Source of the DNA: Chitinivibrionales bacterium
GTDB taxonomy: Bacteria > Fibrobacterota > Chitinivibrionia > Chitinivibrionales > WJKA01
Length of the DNA stretch: 6,744 bases
Assembly: GCA_014729375.1 (NCBI GenBank)
Contig: WJKA01000053.1
Span: 1-6,744, forward strand
Direction: 5' to 3'
A program made the position numbers and the translations under genes. Of this stretch, positions 1 through 6,744 are shown piece after piece. Below the pieces are notes generated by a model. The model ran no database searches. It saw only the letters and a program-made list of their open reading frames with translations, and was not told the DNA's origin. How positions within the stretch are numbered: position 1 is the first letter of the stretch; each line of letters starts with the position of its first letter.

Positions 1-218
1 AGATCAGAGTCCACACCGACAGCGTCGGCAGCAATCAGGCCAATAAAAAATTGTCTCAGAAACGCGCCGAGTCTGTAATGAATTACCTGATAACCCGTGG
101 TATAGATCCTTCCCGGCTTCGGGCTGTTGGTATGGGTGAAGAAGACCCCATTGCCAGCAACAGGCGGGCCGAAGGCCGTGCGATGAATCGCCGGGTTGAA
201 TTGCACAGGATCGACTAG
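1..218 (+). CDS. OmpA-family C-terminal domain protein (3' end only)
   Basis: This is the last 71 codons of a gene whose start lies outside the window; the reading frame begins at base 3 and ends with TAG at 216-218. The peptide is an OmpA/Pal/MotB-type peptidoglycan-binding domain: an HTDSVG segment, then LSQKRAESV, a RAVGMGEEDPIASN segment and the closing GRAMNRRVEL signature. In this family the Asp after HT and the Arg in the LSxxRA helix hold diaminopimelate of peptidoglycan; both are present. It aligns without gaps to the last 71 residues of the next gene, with about 45 identities by hand count, so the two are paralogues. One oddity is Val where the family nearly always has Gly just before HTD (VHTD instead of GHTD). 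Its stop is 23 bp before the next start, so the two genes are probably co-transcribed. The upstream part may carry a barrel and repeats like its neighbour, but that cannot be seen here. Confidence 0.93.
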   Translation, partial: IRVHTDSVGSNQANKKLSQKRAESVMNYLITRGIDPSRLRAVGMGEEDPIASNRRAEGRAMNRRVELHRID

Positions 219-226
219 TACTTAAC

Positions 227-236
227 AAAGGGAGAG
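227..236 (+). promoter_or_regulatory. Ribosome binding site of the second OmpA-family gene
   Basis: A purine-rich AAAGGGAGAG stretch lies 5 bp upstream of the ATG at 242, with its GGAG core 7 bp away, which is ideal Shine-Dalgarno spacing. It supports this ATG over the ATGs at codons 4 and 6. It contrasts with the two downstream genes, which lack a comparable site. Confidence 0.8.
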
Positions 237-241
237 CCTTT

Positions 242-2134
242 ATGGTACGCATGCTGATGAAATCCGTTCTGGTTGGATGCATGATTTTCGGAACTGCATC
301 TGCAAATCTCAATTCGAAGGGGCAGAAAGGGGTAATGCGGACGGTTTCCGGAAAAACGTTCGGCAAATCGAAAATGAATGTCGGTGCCGGGATGAATTAT
401 GCGCAGGGATTAAGCTCCTCGCCGTTTATCAGATGGGACCAGGTGCCCTCCAGCGAGTCGGGTTTTTCGCAAGGGGATGAAGAAAACGGCAAATTTATTT
501 CATCGAACGCATACCTCGCTATGGGTGTTGCATCATTCTGGGATGTCGCGGTCAGTATCCCCTTTATGTGGGACGGCAGTGATTTGTATGAAGATTTGTC
601 CGCATTCGGTATCGGTGATCTTGAGTTTTCCACCAAACTTCTGTATCCCCGGCCTGATGAACCCCGGGTCTTTTATCAGGCGTATTTTGTCTCAGTCGCG
701 GTCGGTGTTTCTCAAATGATGGATAACGGTATATATTCCCGGCACGGCTACTATAAATCCAAGAGCTATTCTGAGGACAATAAAGAACATGTTGCAGGGA
801 CTGACAGTGATATCATGACTGCAACATCGTTCGTGGTAAAAGCGATGTTGTGCTGGACATTTGATATCGGTACTGCGGTGGAAAATTTACCGCTGGAAAT
901 AATTGTTAACGGTGGAATTGCCATACCGGACGGCAGCCGGGCGATTTCCGGCCTTGCCAATCTTGCACTTGCATATACGCCGGTTGATGTGCTGACTATC
1001 TATGTTGATTATGCCGCCGAGGTACGGGGCAATACTGTTTTAAACAGGCCCGGGGAGCTTCTGGGAGAGCCGATGTGGCTGTCACCGGGAATACGGGTGA
1101 CCGCACCTGTTGGCGTGTATGTACAGCTCGGTGCAGATATTGGATTGTCCTCGGATTCCGATGAATACCGCACAACATGGGTTCTGGAGGATGGAGATTA
1201 CAAGTATTCTACCCCGCCGGCACCCAAACTCGGTGTGCAGTTTGCGTTTGGCTGGAGTGGTTTTCTGGCTGCACAGGATGATGATCGTGACGGCATTAAA
1301 AACAAGGATGACCGCTGCCCCAAGGATGCCGAAGATATCGATGGATTTGAGGATTCTGACGGCTGTCCTGATGAGGACAATGATAAGGACGGTATTGCCG
1401 ATAAAGACGACAAGTGCCCGAACGAGGCTGAAGACAAGGATGGTTTCAAAGATGAAGACGGCTGTCCTGACTCTGATAACGATGAAGACGGAATAGTCGA
1501 TATCAAAGACAAGTGTCCGCTGGTGGCTGAAGATTTTGACGGTTTTGAAGATAAGGATGGTTGTCCGGATTATGATAATGATAAAGACGGCGTGCCTGAT
1601 TCACTGGACAAATGTCCTAATGATGTTGAAGATTTTGATAAGTTCAAGGATGATGACGGTTGTCCGGATATCGATAATGACAAGGACGGTATTCCTGATC
1701 TGAAAGACAAGTGTCCGAACGAGCCGGAAAATTTTAATAATGTCAATGACAAGGACGGTTGTCCGGATGAGAAAAAGAAAGAGTCGAAGATGCCCAAACA
1801 CCAGGTGATCAAGGGTGTCAAATTCAAGAGCGGCAGGTCTGAGATGAGTTTTGACTCATATCGCCACCTTGATCCGATTATTGAGGAAATGAAAAAATAT
1901 CCGGAAATTGAGATTGAAATTCGCGGGCATACCGACAGCATCGGCCGGGCATCGGCAAATAAGCGTCTTTCACAAATGAGAGCCGAATCGGTCCGCCAGT
2001 ATCTTATTTCCCGCGGGATCGAATCCCATAGAATGCGCGCGGTCGGCTTTGGCTCCAGCAGTCCGATTGCCGACAACAGGACTGCGGCCGGCAGGGCCCA
2101 GAACCGGCGGATTGAAATTGTCAGGATCAAATAG
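242..2134 (+). CDS. OmpA-family outer-membrane protein with five TSP3-type repeats
   Basis: This 630-residue protein probably connects the outer membrane to peptidoglycan. Residues 1-21 are a signal peptide ending in ASA. Residues about 40-344 alternate short polar and hydrophobic/aromatic stretches ending in a barrel-like strand (GVQFAFGWSGF), consistent with a transmembrane beta-barrel; I cannot name the barrel family. Residues 345-509 are five consecutive 33-residue thrombospondin type 3-like units rich in DxDxDG motifs and CP pairs, expected to bind calcium and act as a stiff spacer. After a lysine-rich linker (about 510-520), residues about 522-630 are an OmpA C-terminal domain with GHTDSIG (Asp565) and LSQMRAESV (Arg580), the two residues that in known OmpA proteins contact peptidoglycan. 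The start is fixed by a strong ribosome binding site. The gene follows a paralogue by 23 bp and is followed by a terminator-like hairpin, so it looks like the last gene of an OmpA operon. The substrate, if the barrel is a channel, is unknown. Confidence 0.92.
   Translation: MVRMLMKSVLVGCMIFGTASANLNSKGQKGVMRTVSGKTFGKSKMNVGAGMNYAQGLSSSPFIRWDQVPSSESGFSQGDEENGKFISSNAYLAMGVASFWDVAVSIPFMWDGSDLYEDLSAFGIGDLEFSTKLLYPRPDEPRVFYQAYFVSVAVGVSQMMDNGIYSRHGYYKSKSYSEDNKEHVAGTDSDIMTATSFVVKAMLCWTFDIGTAVENLPLEIIVNGGIAIPDGSRAISGLANLALAYTPVDVLTIYVDYAAEVRGNTVLNRPGELLGEPMWLSPGIRVTAPVGVYVQLGADIGLSSDSDEYRTTWVLEDGDYKYSTPPAPKLGVQFAFGWSGFLAAQDDDRDGIKNKDDRCPKDAEDIDGFEDSDGCPDEDNDKDGIADKDDKCPNEAEDKDGFKDEDGCPDSDNDEDGIVDIKDKCPLVAEDFDGFEDKDGCPDYDNDKDGVPDSLDKCPNDVEDFDKFKDDDGCPDIDNDKDGIPDLKDKCPNEPENFNNVNDKDGCPDEKKKESKMPKHQVIKGVKFKSGRSEMSFDSYRHLDPIIEEMKKYPEIEIEIRGHTDSIGRASANKRLSQMRAESVRQYLISRGIESHRMRAVGFGSSSPIADNRTAAGRAQNRRIEIVRIK
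1274..1768 (+). repeat. Five in-frame 99-bp units encoding TSP3-type repeats
   Basis: The stretch is exactly 5 x 99 bp and encodes residues 345-509 of the OmpA-family protein. Each 33-residue unit has the pattern xDxDxDG, then KC-P near position 15, an EDxDxF stretch, and DGCPD at the end. Cysteines sit at positions 15 and 31 of every unit, ten in all, and could pair in the oxidising periplasm as in thrombospondin. Units keep the same length and register, but codons differ freely between them (GAT/GAC, TGC/TGT, GGT/GGC), so this is an old, protein-constrained array and not a recent DNA expansion. The fifth unit is the most degenerate: its central EDxDGF is replaced by ENFNNV, losing acidic residues. 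The fourth has Lys for Gly at the DGF position. Confidence 0.93.
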
Positions 2135-2162
2135 GTCATTTTTCCGGGGTTCATTATATTTT

Positions 2163-2196
2163 TAAAGAGAGGTGGCCTGCACCTCTCTTTATTATT
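2163..2196 (+). terminator. Probable Rho-independent terminator after the OmpA gene
   Basis: A perfect 12-bp stem (TAAAGAGAGGTG at 2163-2174 paired with its complement at 2180-2191) closes a 5-base loop, GCCTG, and is followed by TTATT. It lies 28 bp after the OmpA-family stop. The T tail is interrupted by A, so it may be leaky. Only 33 bp separate the stem from the protease start, so it could also act as a leader attenuator or mRNA-stabilising hairpin if transcription runs through. Confidence 0.78.
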
Positions 2197-2224
2197 CTGA
2201 ACGCACCCGAATGCTCAACGTTTC

Positions 2225-4423
2225 ATGCGCCATTTTACACACCTGTTGTTCTGGCTGGTTTTTGCGGCAATTCCACTTCGCGCGGCACTGTCCTCGAAGC
2301 TTTCTGCACTGACATCACAGGATACCGCGTGCCGTGTGTGGGTAATTTTTACTGACAAAGAGCAATCGCTGCACAATGTTCGGGTATCGCCGCGGTCGCT
2401 GGCCCGCCGGCGCAAAGCACATTTCTCTCCGTCAAAGCATAGAGATATTCCCGTTTCAGCCGACTATATCCATCAGGTTGCAGCCATGGGCGCGGAGCAC
2501 CGGCATACGTTTAAATGGGCCAATGCGGCGAGTTTTTTTGTTCATGCATCGCGGCTAAGTGCCATAGCCGGCCTTGCGTGTGTTGCAAAGGTTGTTCCGA
2601 TACGAAAGTTTTCACTGTCGCAACCACCCACCGTTCATCCCCCACTGCGCAAGCAAAGCCGCAGGGATACCGGGATTTACGGACAAAGCTACGGGCAGCT
2701 TGCCGCTGTATCAGTTCCCCGCGCGCACGACTATATTGCCGGGACGCCTCCTTCTCCTCCCGGTACTGGCGTTCTGCTCGGTTTTTTCGACAGCGGATTC
2801 GATCTTGACCACAGTGTTTTCGCGTATGTTAACCAGAATAATTCCATTCTTGCCGACAGCGATTTTGTCGATAATGACGGTGACGTTTCCGGGAGTGACA
2901 ACCACGGTACGCAGACGCTGTCGCTGGTTGCCGGCTACGCTCCGGGCACATTTTGTGGTGTTGCCTGGGGGGCGCAGTTTGTGCTGGCGCGTACCGAAGC
3001 GGTTGATTATGAACGGCATATTGAGGAAGATAACTGGGCGGCAGCAGTGGTATGGGCAGAAAGCCTGGGAGTGGATATTGTCAACAGCTCACTGGGATAC
3101 CGGTACGATTTCGATTCGCCGGACACAAATTATATGTTTGAGGACCTTGACGGGAAAACAACAATCATTTCCGTTGCCGCACGCAGCGCCGTTGAACGGG
3201 GAATGCTGATTGTAAATTCCGCGGGAAATGAAGGGGCGCGGTCGGTAACCGGTGATTCAACAATAAATGCGCCCGCCGATGTTGCGGGGCTTATTACTGT
3301 AGGAGCAATCGGATTCGACAGCTTAATTGCCTCATGGAGCAGCCGCGGACCCACTGCTGATGGAAGAATCAAGCCTGACTGCGTGGCCCCGGGATATCCG
3401 ATCCTGGTGCCCGACACCTCTGATGGCTATGTCTTCGGCGGCGGCACGTCCTTTTCATCTCCACTAACCGCTGGGATTTGTGCTCTAATTATGCAGTCAC
3501 ATCCCGGATATTCACCCGACCTGATCAGGTCATGCCTCTATTCATCGTGCAGACTGGTGCCGTACCAGGATACAATCGATAATACGTACGGGAGGGGTAT
3601 TCCCGATGCAGCGCTTGCCTGCGCGCTGACGCGCTCATCAGTCGTGGTCCATGTTCGGGACACCGGCAGAAATGCGGTGGATAAAGCGGTTGTTTACAGC
3701 AGCAGCCCGGATTCTCCGGTCAAGACGGACAGCACCGGTGTCTCGCTGTTCGAGGTTACAGACGTTCCGGATACTGTTTATATTGCCGAAGAGATAAGTG
3801 ATATTCGTCGCCGGATTATCATTGACCGCACACCGCAGCGCAAAAATGTGACCGTGAAACTTGGAATAATGATTGCCCGACTGCGTGACAGCACGGGAGA
3901 TTCGACCGCTATTGTCAGTGATGGTTCGGTGTACTGGAAAAAATCGGCGGACCGGCAATTTGCAGAATATCCTTTGTCCGGGCAAGAAGCACTTATCCAT
4001 TTCAATGAATACGACAGCTATACGGCATTCGCTGTATCGCGCGGGTATTTCAATTCGGATACGGTTGAGTTCAATGTAACACAGTCGTCCGGAGAGCTGG
4101 TGCTTTATCTGGAGCCCCGCTCGGCAGATGACCTGCTGGTTTATCCCAATGTAATCCGTCTGTCGGGATCTTCTCCAGCAGTCAATTTTGATTTCATTGC
4201 CTCGGACATCGACGGTTCGCAACGGATGGATATTTCCATTTGGTCGGTTGATGGAGATGTTGTCTGGCATTACGGTGAATATCTGACTGAAGGAAAAACG
4301 CCGTCAGTTACCAGATGGAATTGCAGGAATCCGCACGGGAAACGGGTTGCGCCGGGCATGTACATATTTCTTTTGCGCTACAACGGCAAAACGCACAAAA
4401 AGCGGATTCTGGTTACCGGGTGA
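2225..4423 (+). CDS. Secreted S8 (subtilisin-like) serine protease with T9SS/FlgD-like C-terminal domain
   Basis: This 732-residue protein is an exported endopeptidase. Residues 1-20 form a signal peptide (charged start, hydrophobic core, ending LRA). Residues about 33-130 match the propeptide style seen in Bacteroidota-type S8 proteases: a VWVIFTDK strand, a SPRSLARRR helix, DIPVSADYI, and a KWANAASF segment. A Pro-rich linker (173-182) leads into the catalytic domain (about 183-465). The triad is complete: Asp189 in FFDSGFD, His227 in NHGT, Ser409 in GGGTSFSSP; the oxyanion Asn335 is in NSAGNEG. Residues about 471-635 look like Ig or carboxypeptidase-regulatory-like beta domains. Residues 636-732 start with VYPN, contain a DISIWSVDGDVVW strand and VAPGMYIF, and end KKRILVTG, the pattern of FlgD-Ig/type IX sorting domains. 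Export across the outer membrane by a type IX system is therefore inferred. The ATG is the only plausible start: an in-frame stop lies at 2198-2200 and no upstream start codon intervenes. No good Shine-Dalgarno precedes it. The physiological substrate is unknown. Confidence 0.93.
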   Translation: MRHFTHLLFWLVFAAIPLRAALSSKLSALTSQDTACRVWVIFTDKEQSLHNVRVSPRSLARRRKAHFSPSKHRDIPVSADYIHQVAAMGAEHRHTFKWANAASFFVHASRLSAIAGLACVAKVVPIRKFSLSQPPTVHPPLRKQSRRDTGIYGQSYGQLAAVSVPRAHDYIAGTPPSPPGTGVLLGFFDSGFDLDHSVFAYVNQNNSILADSDFVDNDGDVSGSDNHGTQTLSLVAGYAPGTFCGVAWGAQFVLARTEAVDYERHIEEDNWAAAVVWAESLGVDIVNSSLGYRYDFDSPDTNYMFEDLDGKTTIISVAARSAVERGMLIVNSAGNEGARSVTGDSTINAPADVAGLITVGAIGFDSLIASWSSRGPTADGRIKPDCVAPGYPILVPDTSDGYVFGGGTSFSSPLTAGICALIMQSHPGYSPDLIRSCLYSSCRLVPYQDTIDNTYGRGIPDAALACALTRSSVVVHVRDTGRNAVDKAVVYSSSPDSPVKTDSTGVSLFEVTDVPDTVYIAEEISDIRRRIIIDRTPQRKNVTVKLGIMIARLRDSTGDSTAIVSDGSVYWKKSADRQFAEYPLSGQEALIHFNEYDSYTAFAVSRGYFNSDTVEFNVTQSSGELVLYLEPRSADDLLVYPNVIRLSGSSPAVNFDFIASDIDGSQRMDISIWSVDGDVVWHYGEYLTEGKTPSVTRWNCRNPHGKRVAPGMYIFLLRYNGKTHKKRILVTG

Positions 4424-4493
4424 TGCAAGGACTGCGCAAGGAATGAGCACTATCAGCAGCGGAAGGGAATGGGGATAAAATTTCGCGTGGTAC
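4424..4493. other. Short convergent intergenic region
   Basis: These 70 bp separate the protease stop from the stop of the minus-strand barrel gene. A 7-bp inverted repeat, GGGATAA at 4472-4478 and TTATCCC at 4494-4500, has a 15-base loop and overlaps the last codon and stop of the minus-strand gene. It has no T-rich tail on either strand, so I do not call a terminator. No other convincing terminator is visible. Confidence 0.5.
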
Positions 4494-6641
4494 TTATCCC
4501 TGAATCAGCCAGTTAAAACCCCACCGGAATGTCAAGCCGGGCATTACATAGCCCGGCACGTAGGCGAATTGACGGTTGAGAAGATTATCGACTTTGTAAA
4601 ACAGGCGGAATGTTTTTATCTGTATTGTTGTTTTAAAATAGAGGTCGTAAATTTCTCTACTCCATATGGCGCGGTCTTCTGCTTTTCCGATTTCGAACGG
4701 GTCTCTGTCGCTCCAGTAATCGAGCACGAGGTCAAGCATAATATGCTGTCGTCCGTTGCGGGCGGTAATGTCGTATCGCAATGCGGTCTGGGATTTGGCA
4801 TACGGCTTTGTATCGGAAATCATCCACCGCGAACTGATTGACAATCCACGCCATGTGCCGAACACCGGAGCAATGGTGAACACCGATCGCGGCTGCTCAT
4901 AGGGATATACCCCGTGCGGCCAGGAATGCGAGAGTGTTGCCCCCCCGATTTCATCGACATATGTATAACCGAGGAATACACCGGCTTTTTTTACTGCAAG
5001 AAACATTTCTGCGCCATATGCCTGGTAAGGATCAAACAGGCGTCCGTATATTTTTTCGGAAACATCAAAGGGGATGGAATAGTGTGCAGCGTCTCTTCGG
5101 GCAAAAACGCGGATTTTCTGGCCCGCCAGCGTACTTCGCAAACCCCCGCTCCAGGTCCAGAGGTGACCGGTTGAGTCTTCAATGCCTAGAAAACGGTGCC
5201 CGCCCGCGGCGTCAAGAAATCCGCCGAACACGCCGAATTGAAAACGGTGGATATATCCTGCCTGTGCAGTCTGGGCGGTGGAATTCCATTGCCGGCTGGT
5301 ATAGAGTGTCTTGGTGCTGTTGTCAAGAATATATTCGGCAAACAGGGTGTCGGGTCCAAGCGTGGTGTAAGGCCTGATAGAGCCACCGATTCTTGTTTGT
5401 TCGCCGCGGTATTCGGGTTCATTGCCCCGGTAACGGTTTGAGAGTGGAGAACGCTTATTGATATCCCTGTCAATGGACATTTTTATATCTGCCCGCAGCG
5501 GGCTGATTCCGATACCGATCAATCCGAAACGGATATCGTTTCGATACTGAATAAGGCGCTCCCACAGGAGAGGCGCGGTGTCCAGCGGCATGATGTTGTC
5601 CTGCTGCTGATAAAGAAGCTCGTTTTTGATGTCTGAATACGAATAGCTGAAAAAGCTTCGGGTGTGACGGTTGATATTCCAGTCAAGGTGAAAACCTGCG
5701 GCAAGCTCGTCGGTAAGCGGATTGGTACCTTCATTTGCAACTACCGAGGAGTCGAACCCGAAAAAAGAATAGGAATCTTTATAGAATCTGTATATGTCGC
5801 CCTGCTGGTGCGTATAGTCATTATGAGAAAGAAAGCGATAACTGGTAAACACTCCGAGGCGGATATTTGAAGTAACCGGTCGAGCGAACCGTATGTCAAG
5901 AATATTTTCCGCAAAGACACCATTCTCCCAGTACAGAGACATTTCAGGCGAAATAATTTTCCCGGGGTGAAAATATACTGTATTATTCCCGTTACCCGAA
6001 AAGTCGATTCCGGCCGCTTCTGCACAGGTAATAAAATCAGTGCCGCCAACCGGGGAGAATCCAATGGGGAAAATGCCGGTTGAAGGAATAAATCCGCCGA
6101 AACCTGACGGATATCCATAATAGAGTGCACGGTTGAGGCTTGATGAAAGCGCAATGGGTATGGAGATTGTTGGAGGGGCGAAACGGAGCGCTTCAGAAAT
6201 GCCGCTTCCGTCGGCACGAAAAAACTGCCAGGTATAATAATGGAATGGATTATAAAATGAATCAACGGATTCGGGGTACCGCATATACAGGCTTTTGTAA
6301 AACGCTTTGCGGCGCAGGAGAGAATCCTGCATTGCCGCGCGTTTCAGTGAATCAGTCTGGAGAGAGTCTGCACCAGCGGGTTGCTGCAGCTCCTGAATAG
6401 AGTTAGGGGAGATTTTTTGCCCAGGAGTGTCTGCACCGGTGGACTTCACCGAATCAGCGGGTGGAGTAGATGTATCGATCATCCGGGACGGATTTTCGGC
6501 CAATGATGAAATACCGGAGGAATCAACGGACGAATCAGGTGCCGGACCGGCATATGCTCCAAATCCCGGGTGCAATAAAATATGTACCCAAACAGTAATA
6601 AAAATGAGAAAGTATGTTATATTTTTTTTCAATACGCTCAA
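4494..6641 (-). CDS. Putative outer-membrane beta-barrel protein, TonB-receptor-like C-terminus
   Basis: I do not recognise a named family for this 715-residue protein. Residues 1-31 are a signal peptide (KK near the start, a long hydrophobic core, ending GAYA). Residues 32 to about 100 are rich in Ser, Asp, Pro and Thr and probably disordered. Residues about 148-226 (from GISEALRF to TVYFHPGK) vaguely resemble a reduced plug region. From about 230 to the end, aromatic-rich alternating strands with polar turns indicate a large beta-barrel. The segment KVDNLLNRQF (about 683-692), then GYVMPGLTFRWGFNW, matches the closing strands of TonB-dependent receptors, although the protein ends in LIQG and not in an aromatic residue. 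The first codon is TTG, with another TTG three codons later; a TAA stop three codons upstream rules out any earlier start. The second TTG has a GGA about 10 bp upstream and may be the true start. The gene is convergent with the protease. It could be a receptor, porin or assembly protein; no substrate can be assigned. Confidence 0.8.
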   Translation of the reverse strand: MSVLKKNITYFLIFITVWVHILLHPGFGAYAGPAPDSSVDSSGISSLAENPSRMIDTSTPPADSVKSTGADTPGQKISPNSIQELQQPAGADSLQTDSLKRAAMQDSLLRRKAFYKSLYMRYPESVDSFYNPFHYYTWQFFRADGSGISEALRFAPPTISIPIALSSSLNRALYYGYPSGFGGFIPSTGIFPIGFSPVGGTDFITCAEAAGIDFSGNGNNTVYFHPGKIISPEMSLYWENGVFAENILDIRFARPVTSNIRLGVFTSYRFLSHNDYTHQQGDIYRFYKDSYSFFGFDSSVVANEGTNPLTDELAAGFHLDWNINRHTRSFFSYSYSDIKNELLYQQQDNIMPLDTAPLLWERLIQYRNDIRFGLIGIGISPLRADIKMSIDRDINKRSPLSNRYRGNEPEYRGEQTRIGGSIRPYTTLGPDTLFAEYILDNSTKTLYTSRQWNSTAQTAQAGYIHRFQFGVFGGFLDAAGGHRFLGIEDSTGHLWTWSGGLRSTLAGQKIRVFARRDAAHYSIPFDVSEKIYGRLFDPYQAYGAEMFLAVKKAGVFLGYTYVDEIGGATLSHSWPHGVYPYEQPRSVFTIAPVFGTWRGLSISSRWMISDTKPYAKSQTALRYDITARNGRQHIMLDLVLDYWSDRDPFEIGKAEDRAIWSREIYDLYFKTTIQIKTFRLFYKVDNLLNRQFAYVPGYVMPGLTFRWGFNWLIQG

Positions 6642-6744
6642 TCCGGTTTATTTGAAATCCTGCAGGCGGAACCGGCAAAACGATCCACTATAAAAGTATG
6701 TGCCGGGCACAAAAATAAATGCTTGTCTGGATTCTGCATAGTAC
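6642..6744 (-). other. Upstream region of the barrel gene
   Basis: About 100 bp of apparently non-coding sequence precede the minus-strand gene up to the window edge. It holds an 11-bp palindrome, GTGCCGGGCAC at 6700-6710, flanked by an A/T-rich run (6711-6720). Read on the minus strand, a TATAGT at about 6688-6693 could be a -10 element, but I see no good -35 partner at the right distance, so no promoter is called. The palindrome is not a terminator on either strand because no T tract follows it. Confidence 0.35.
6643..6675 (-). promoter_or_regulatory. Inverted repeat in the leader of the barrel gene
   Basis: CCGGTT at 6643-6648 and AACCGG at 6670-6675 are complementary and lie immediately upstream of the TTG start of the minus-strand gene. 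In the mRNA they could form a 6-bp stem with a 21-base loop that contains a small CCTGCAGG palindrome. The stem would cover the CCGGA just before the start, so it could influence translation. The repeat is short and may be chance. Confidence 0.3.

Noticed and set aside
1198..1512. Ser/Pro-rich open frame on the minus strand opposite the repeat array, and similar long minus-strand frames at 1570-2154
   Set aside because: They are antisense shadows of the Asp/Gly/Cys-Pro repeat codons. They have repetitive low-complexity products, no ribosome binding site and no domain, while the plus-strand protein is clearly real.
2151..2160. TATATT at 2155-2160 as a -10 element for the protease
   Set aside because: The hexamer at 17-bp spacing upstream (TAGGTC) does not resemble a -35 box, and the region is simply A/T-rich.
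2574..3209. 211-residue plus-strand open frame inside the protease gene
   Set aside because: It lies entirely within the catalytic region of the protease in another frame, has an unstructured Arg/Ser-rich translation and no family features.
3638..4270. 210-residue minus-strand open frame opposite the 3' part of the protease gene
   Set aside because: The sense strand encodes recognisable C-terminal domains; the antisense product shows no signal peptide or motif and no start signals.
4472..4500. GGGATAA...TTATCCC inverted repeat as a bidirectional terminator for the convergent genes
   Set aside because: The stem is only 7 bp with a 15-base loop, and no T-rich tail follows on either strand.
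5741..6265. 174-residue minus-strand open frame inside the barrel gene
   Set aside because: It overlaps the better-supported 715-residue gene on the same strand in another frame and shows no recognisable motif.
2225..6641. Protease plus barrel protein as a new dedicated secretion or defence system
   Set aside because: They are convergent and not co-transcribed, share no recognisable motif, and the protease's own C-terminus is better explained by a known sorting-domain type.
6700..6710. GTGCCGGGCAC palindrome as an operator or terminator
   Set aside because: It is 11 bp, occurs once, and has no following T tract or clear adjacent promoter; too short to assign a function.

Overview
This looks like a chromosomal stretch from a Gram-negative bacterium with an elaborate outer membrane. 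Every protein encoded here has, or appears to have, a signal peptide and belongs to the outer membrane, periplasm or cell surface. The OmpA-like protein carries thrombospondin type 3 repeats. The subtilase has a propeptide of the type common in Bacteroidota and related phyla, and a C-terminal domain resembling type IX secretion sorting domains. Together these point to the FCB group. Fibrobacterota or a neighbouring phylum is my best guess, but it is inferred from protein architecture and not from a marker gene. Base composition looks balanced by eye (not counted).

Layout: (1) 1-218, plus strand, is the 3' end of an OmpA-family gene, cut by the window edge. (2) 242-2134, plus strand, 23 bp further on with a strong ribosome binding site, is a complete 630-residue OmpA-family protein: signal peptide, beta-barrel-like region, five exact-register 33-residue calcium-binding-type repeats, then an OmpA C-terminal peptidoglycan-binding domain paralogous to that of gene 1. 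(3) A perfect 12-bp hairpin with a T-rich tail (2163-2196) closes this unit. (4) 2225-4423, plus strand, is a secreted S8 (subtilisin-like) serine protease with complete catalytic residues, a propeptide and a FlgD-Ig/T9SS-like C-terminus. (5) 4494-6641, minus strand and convergent with the protease, is a 715-residue outer-membrane beta-barrel protein whose C-terminus resembles TonB-dependent receptors. It starts at a non-ATG codon. (6) 6642-6744 is the upstream leader/promoter region of that gene, with two short inverted repeats.

How the genes relate: the two OmpA-like proteins probably form one operon that links the outer membrane to peptidoglycan. The protease is likely an exported, surface-attached or released enzyme. 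The convergent barrel protein is an uncharacterised outer-membrane channel or receptor. Nothing in the window forces a joint function for the protease and the barrel. I found no RNA genes, mobile elements, CRISPR arrays or phage genes, and no clear evidence of a wholly new system. The points most worth checking are the altered peptidoglycan-binding motif in gene 1, the repeat array, the hairpin so close to the protease start, and the apparently plug-poor barrel protein.
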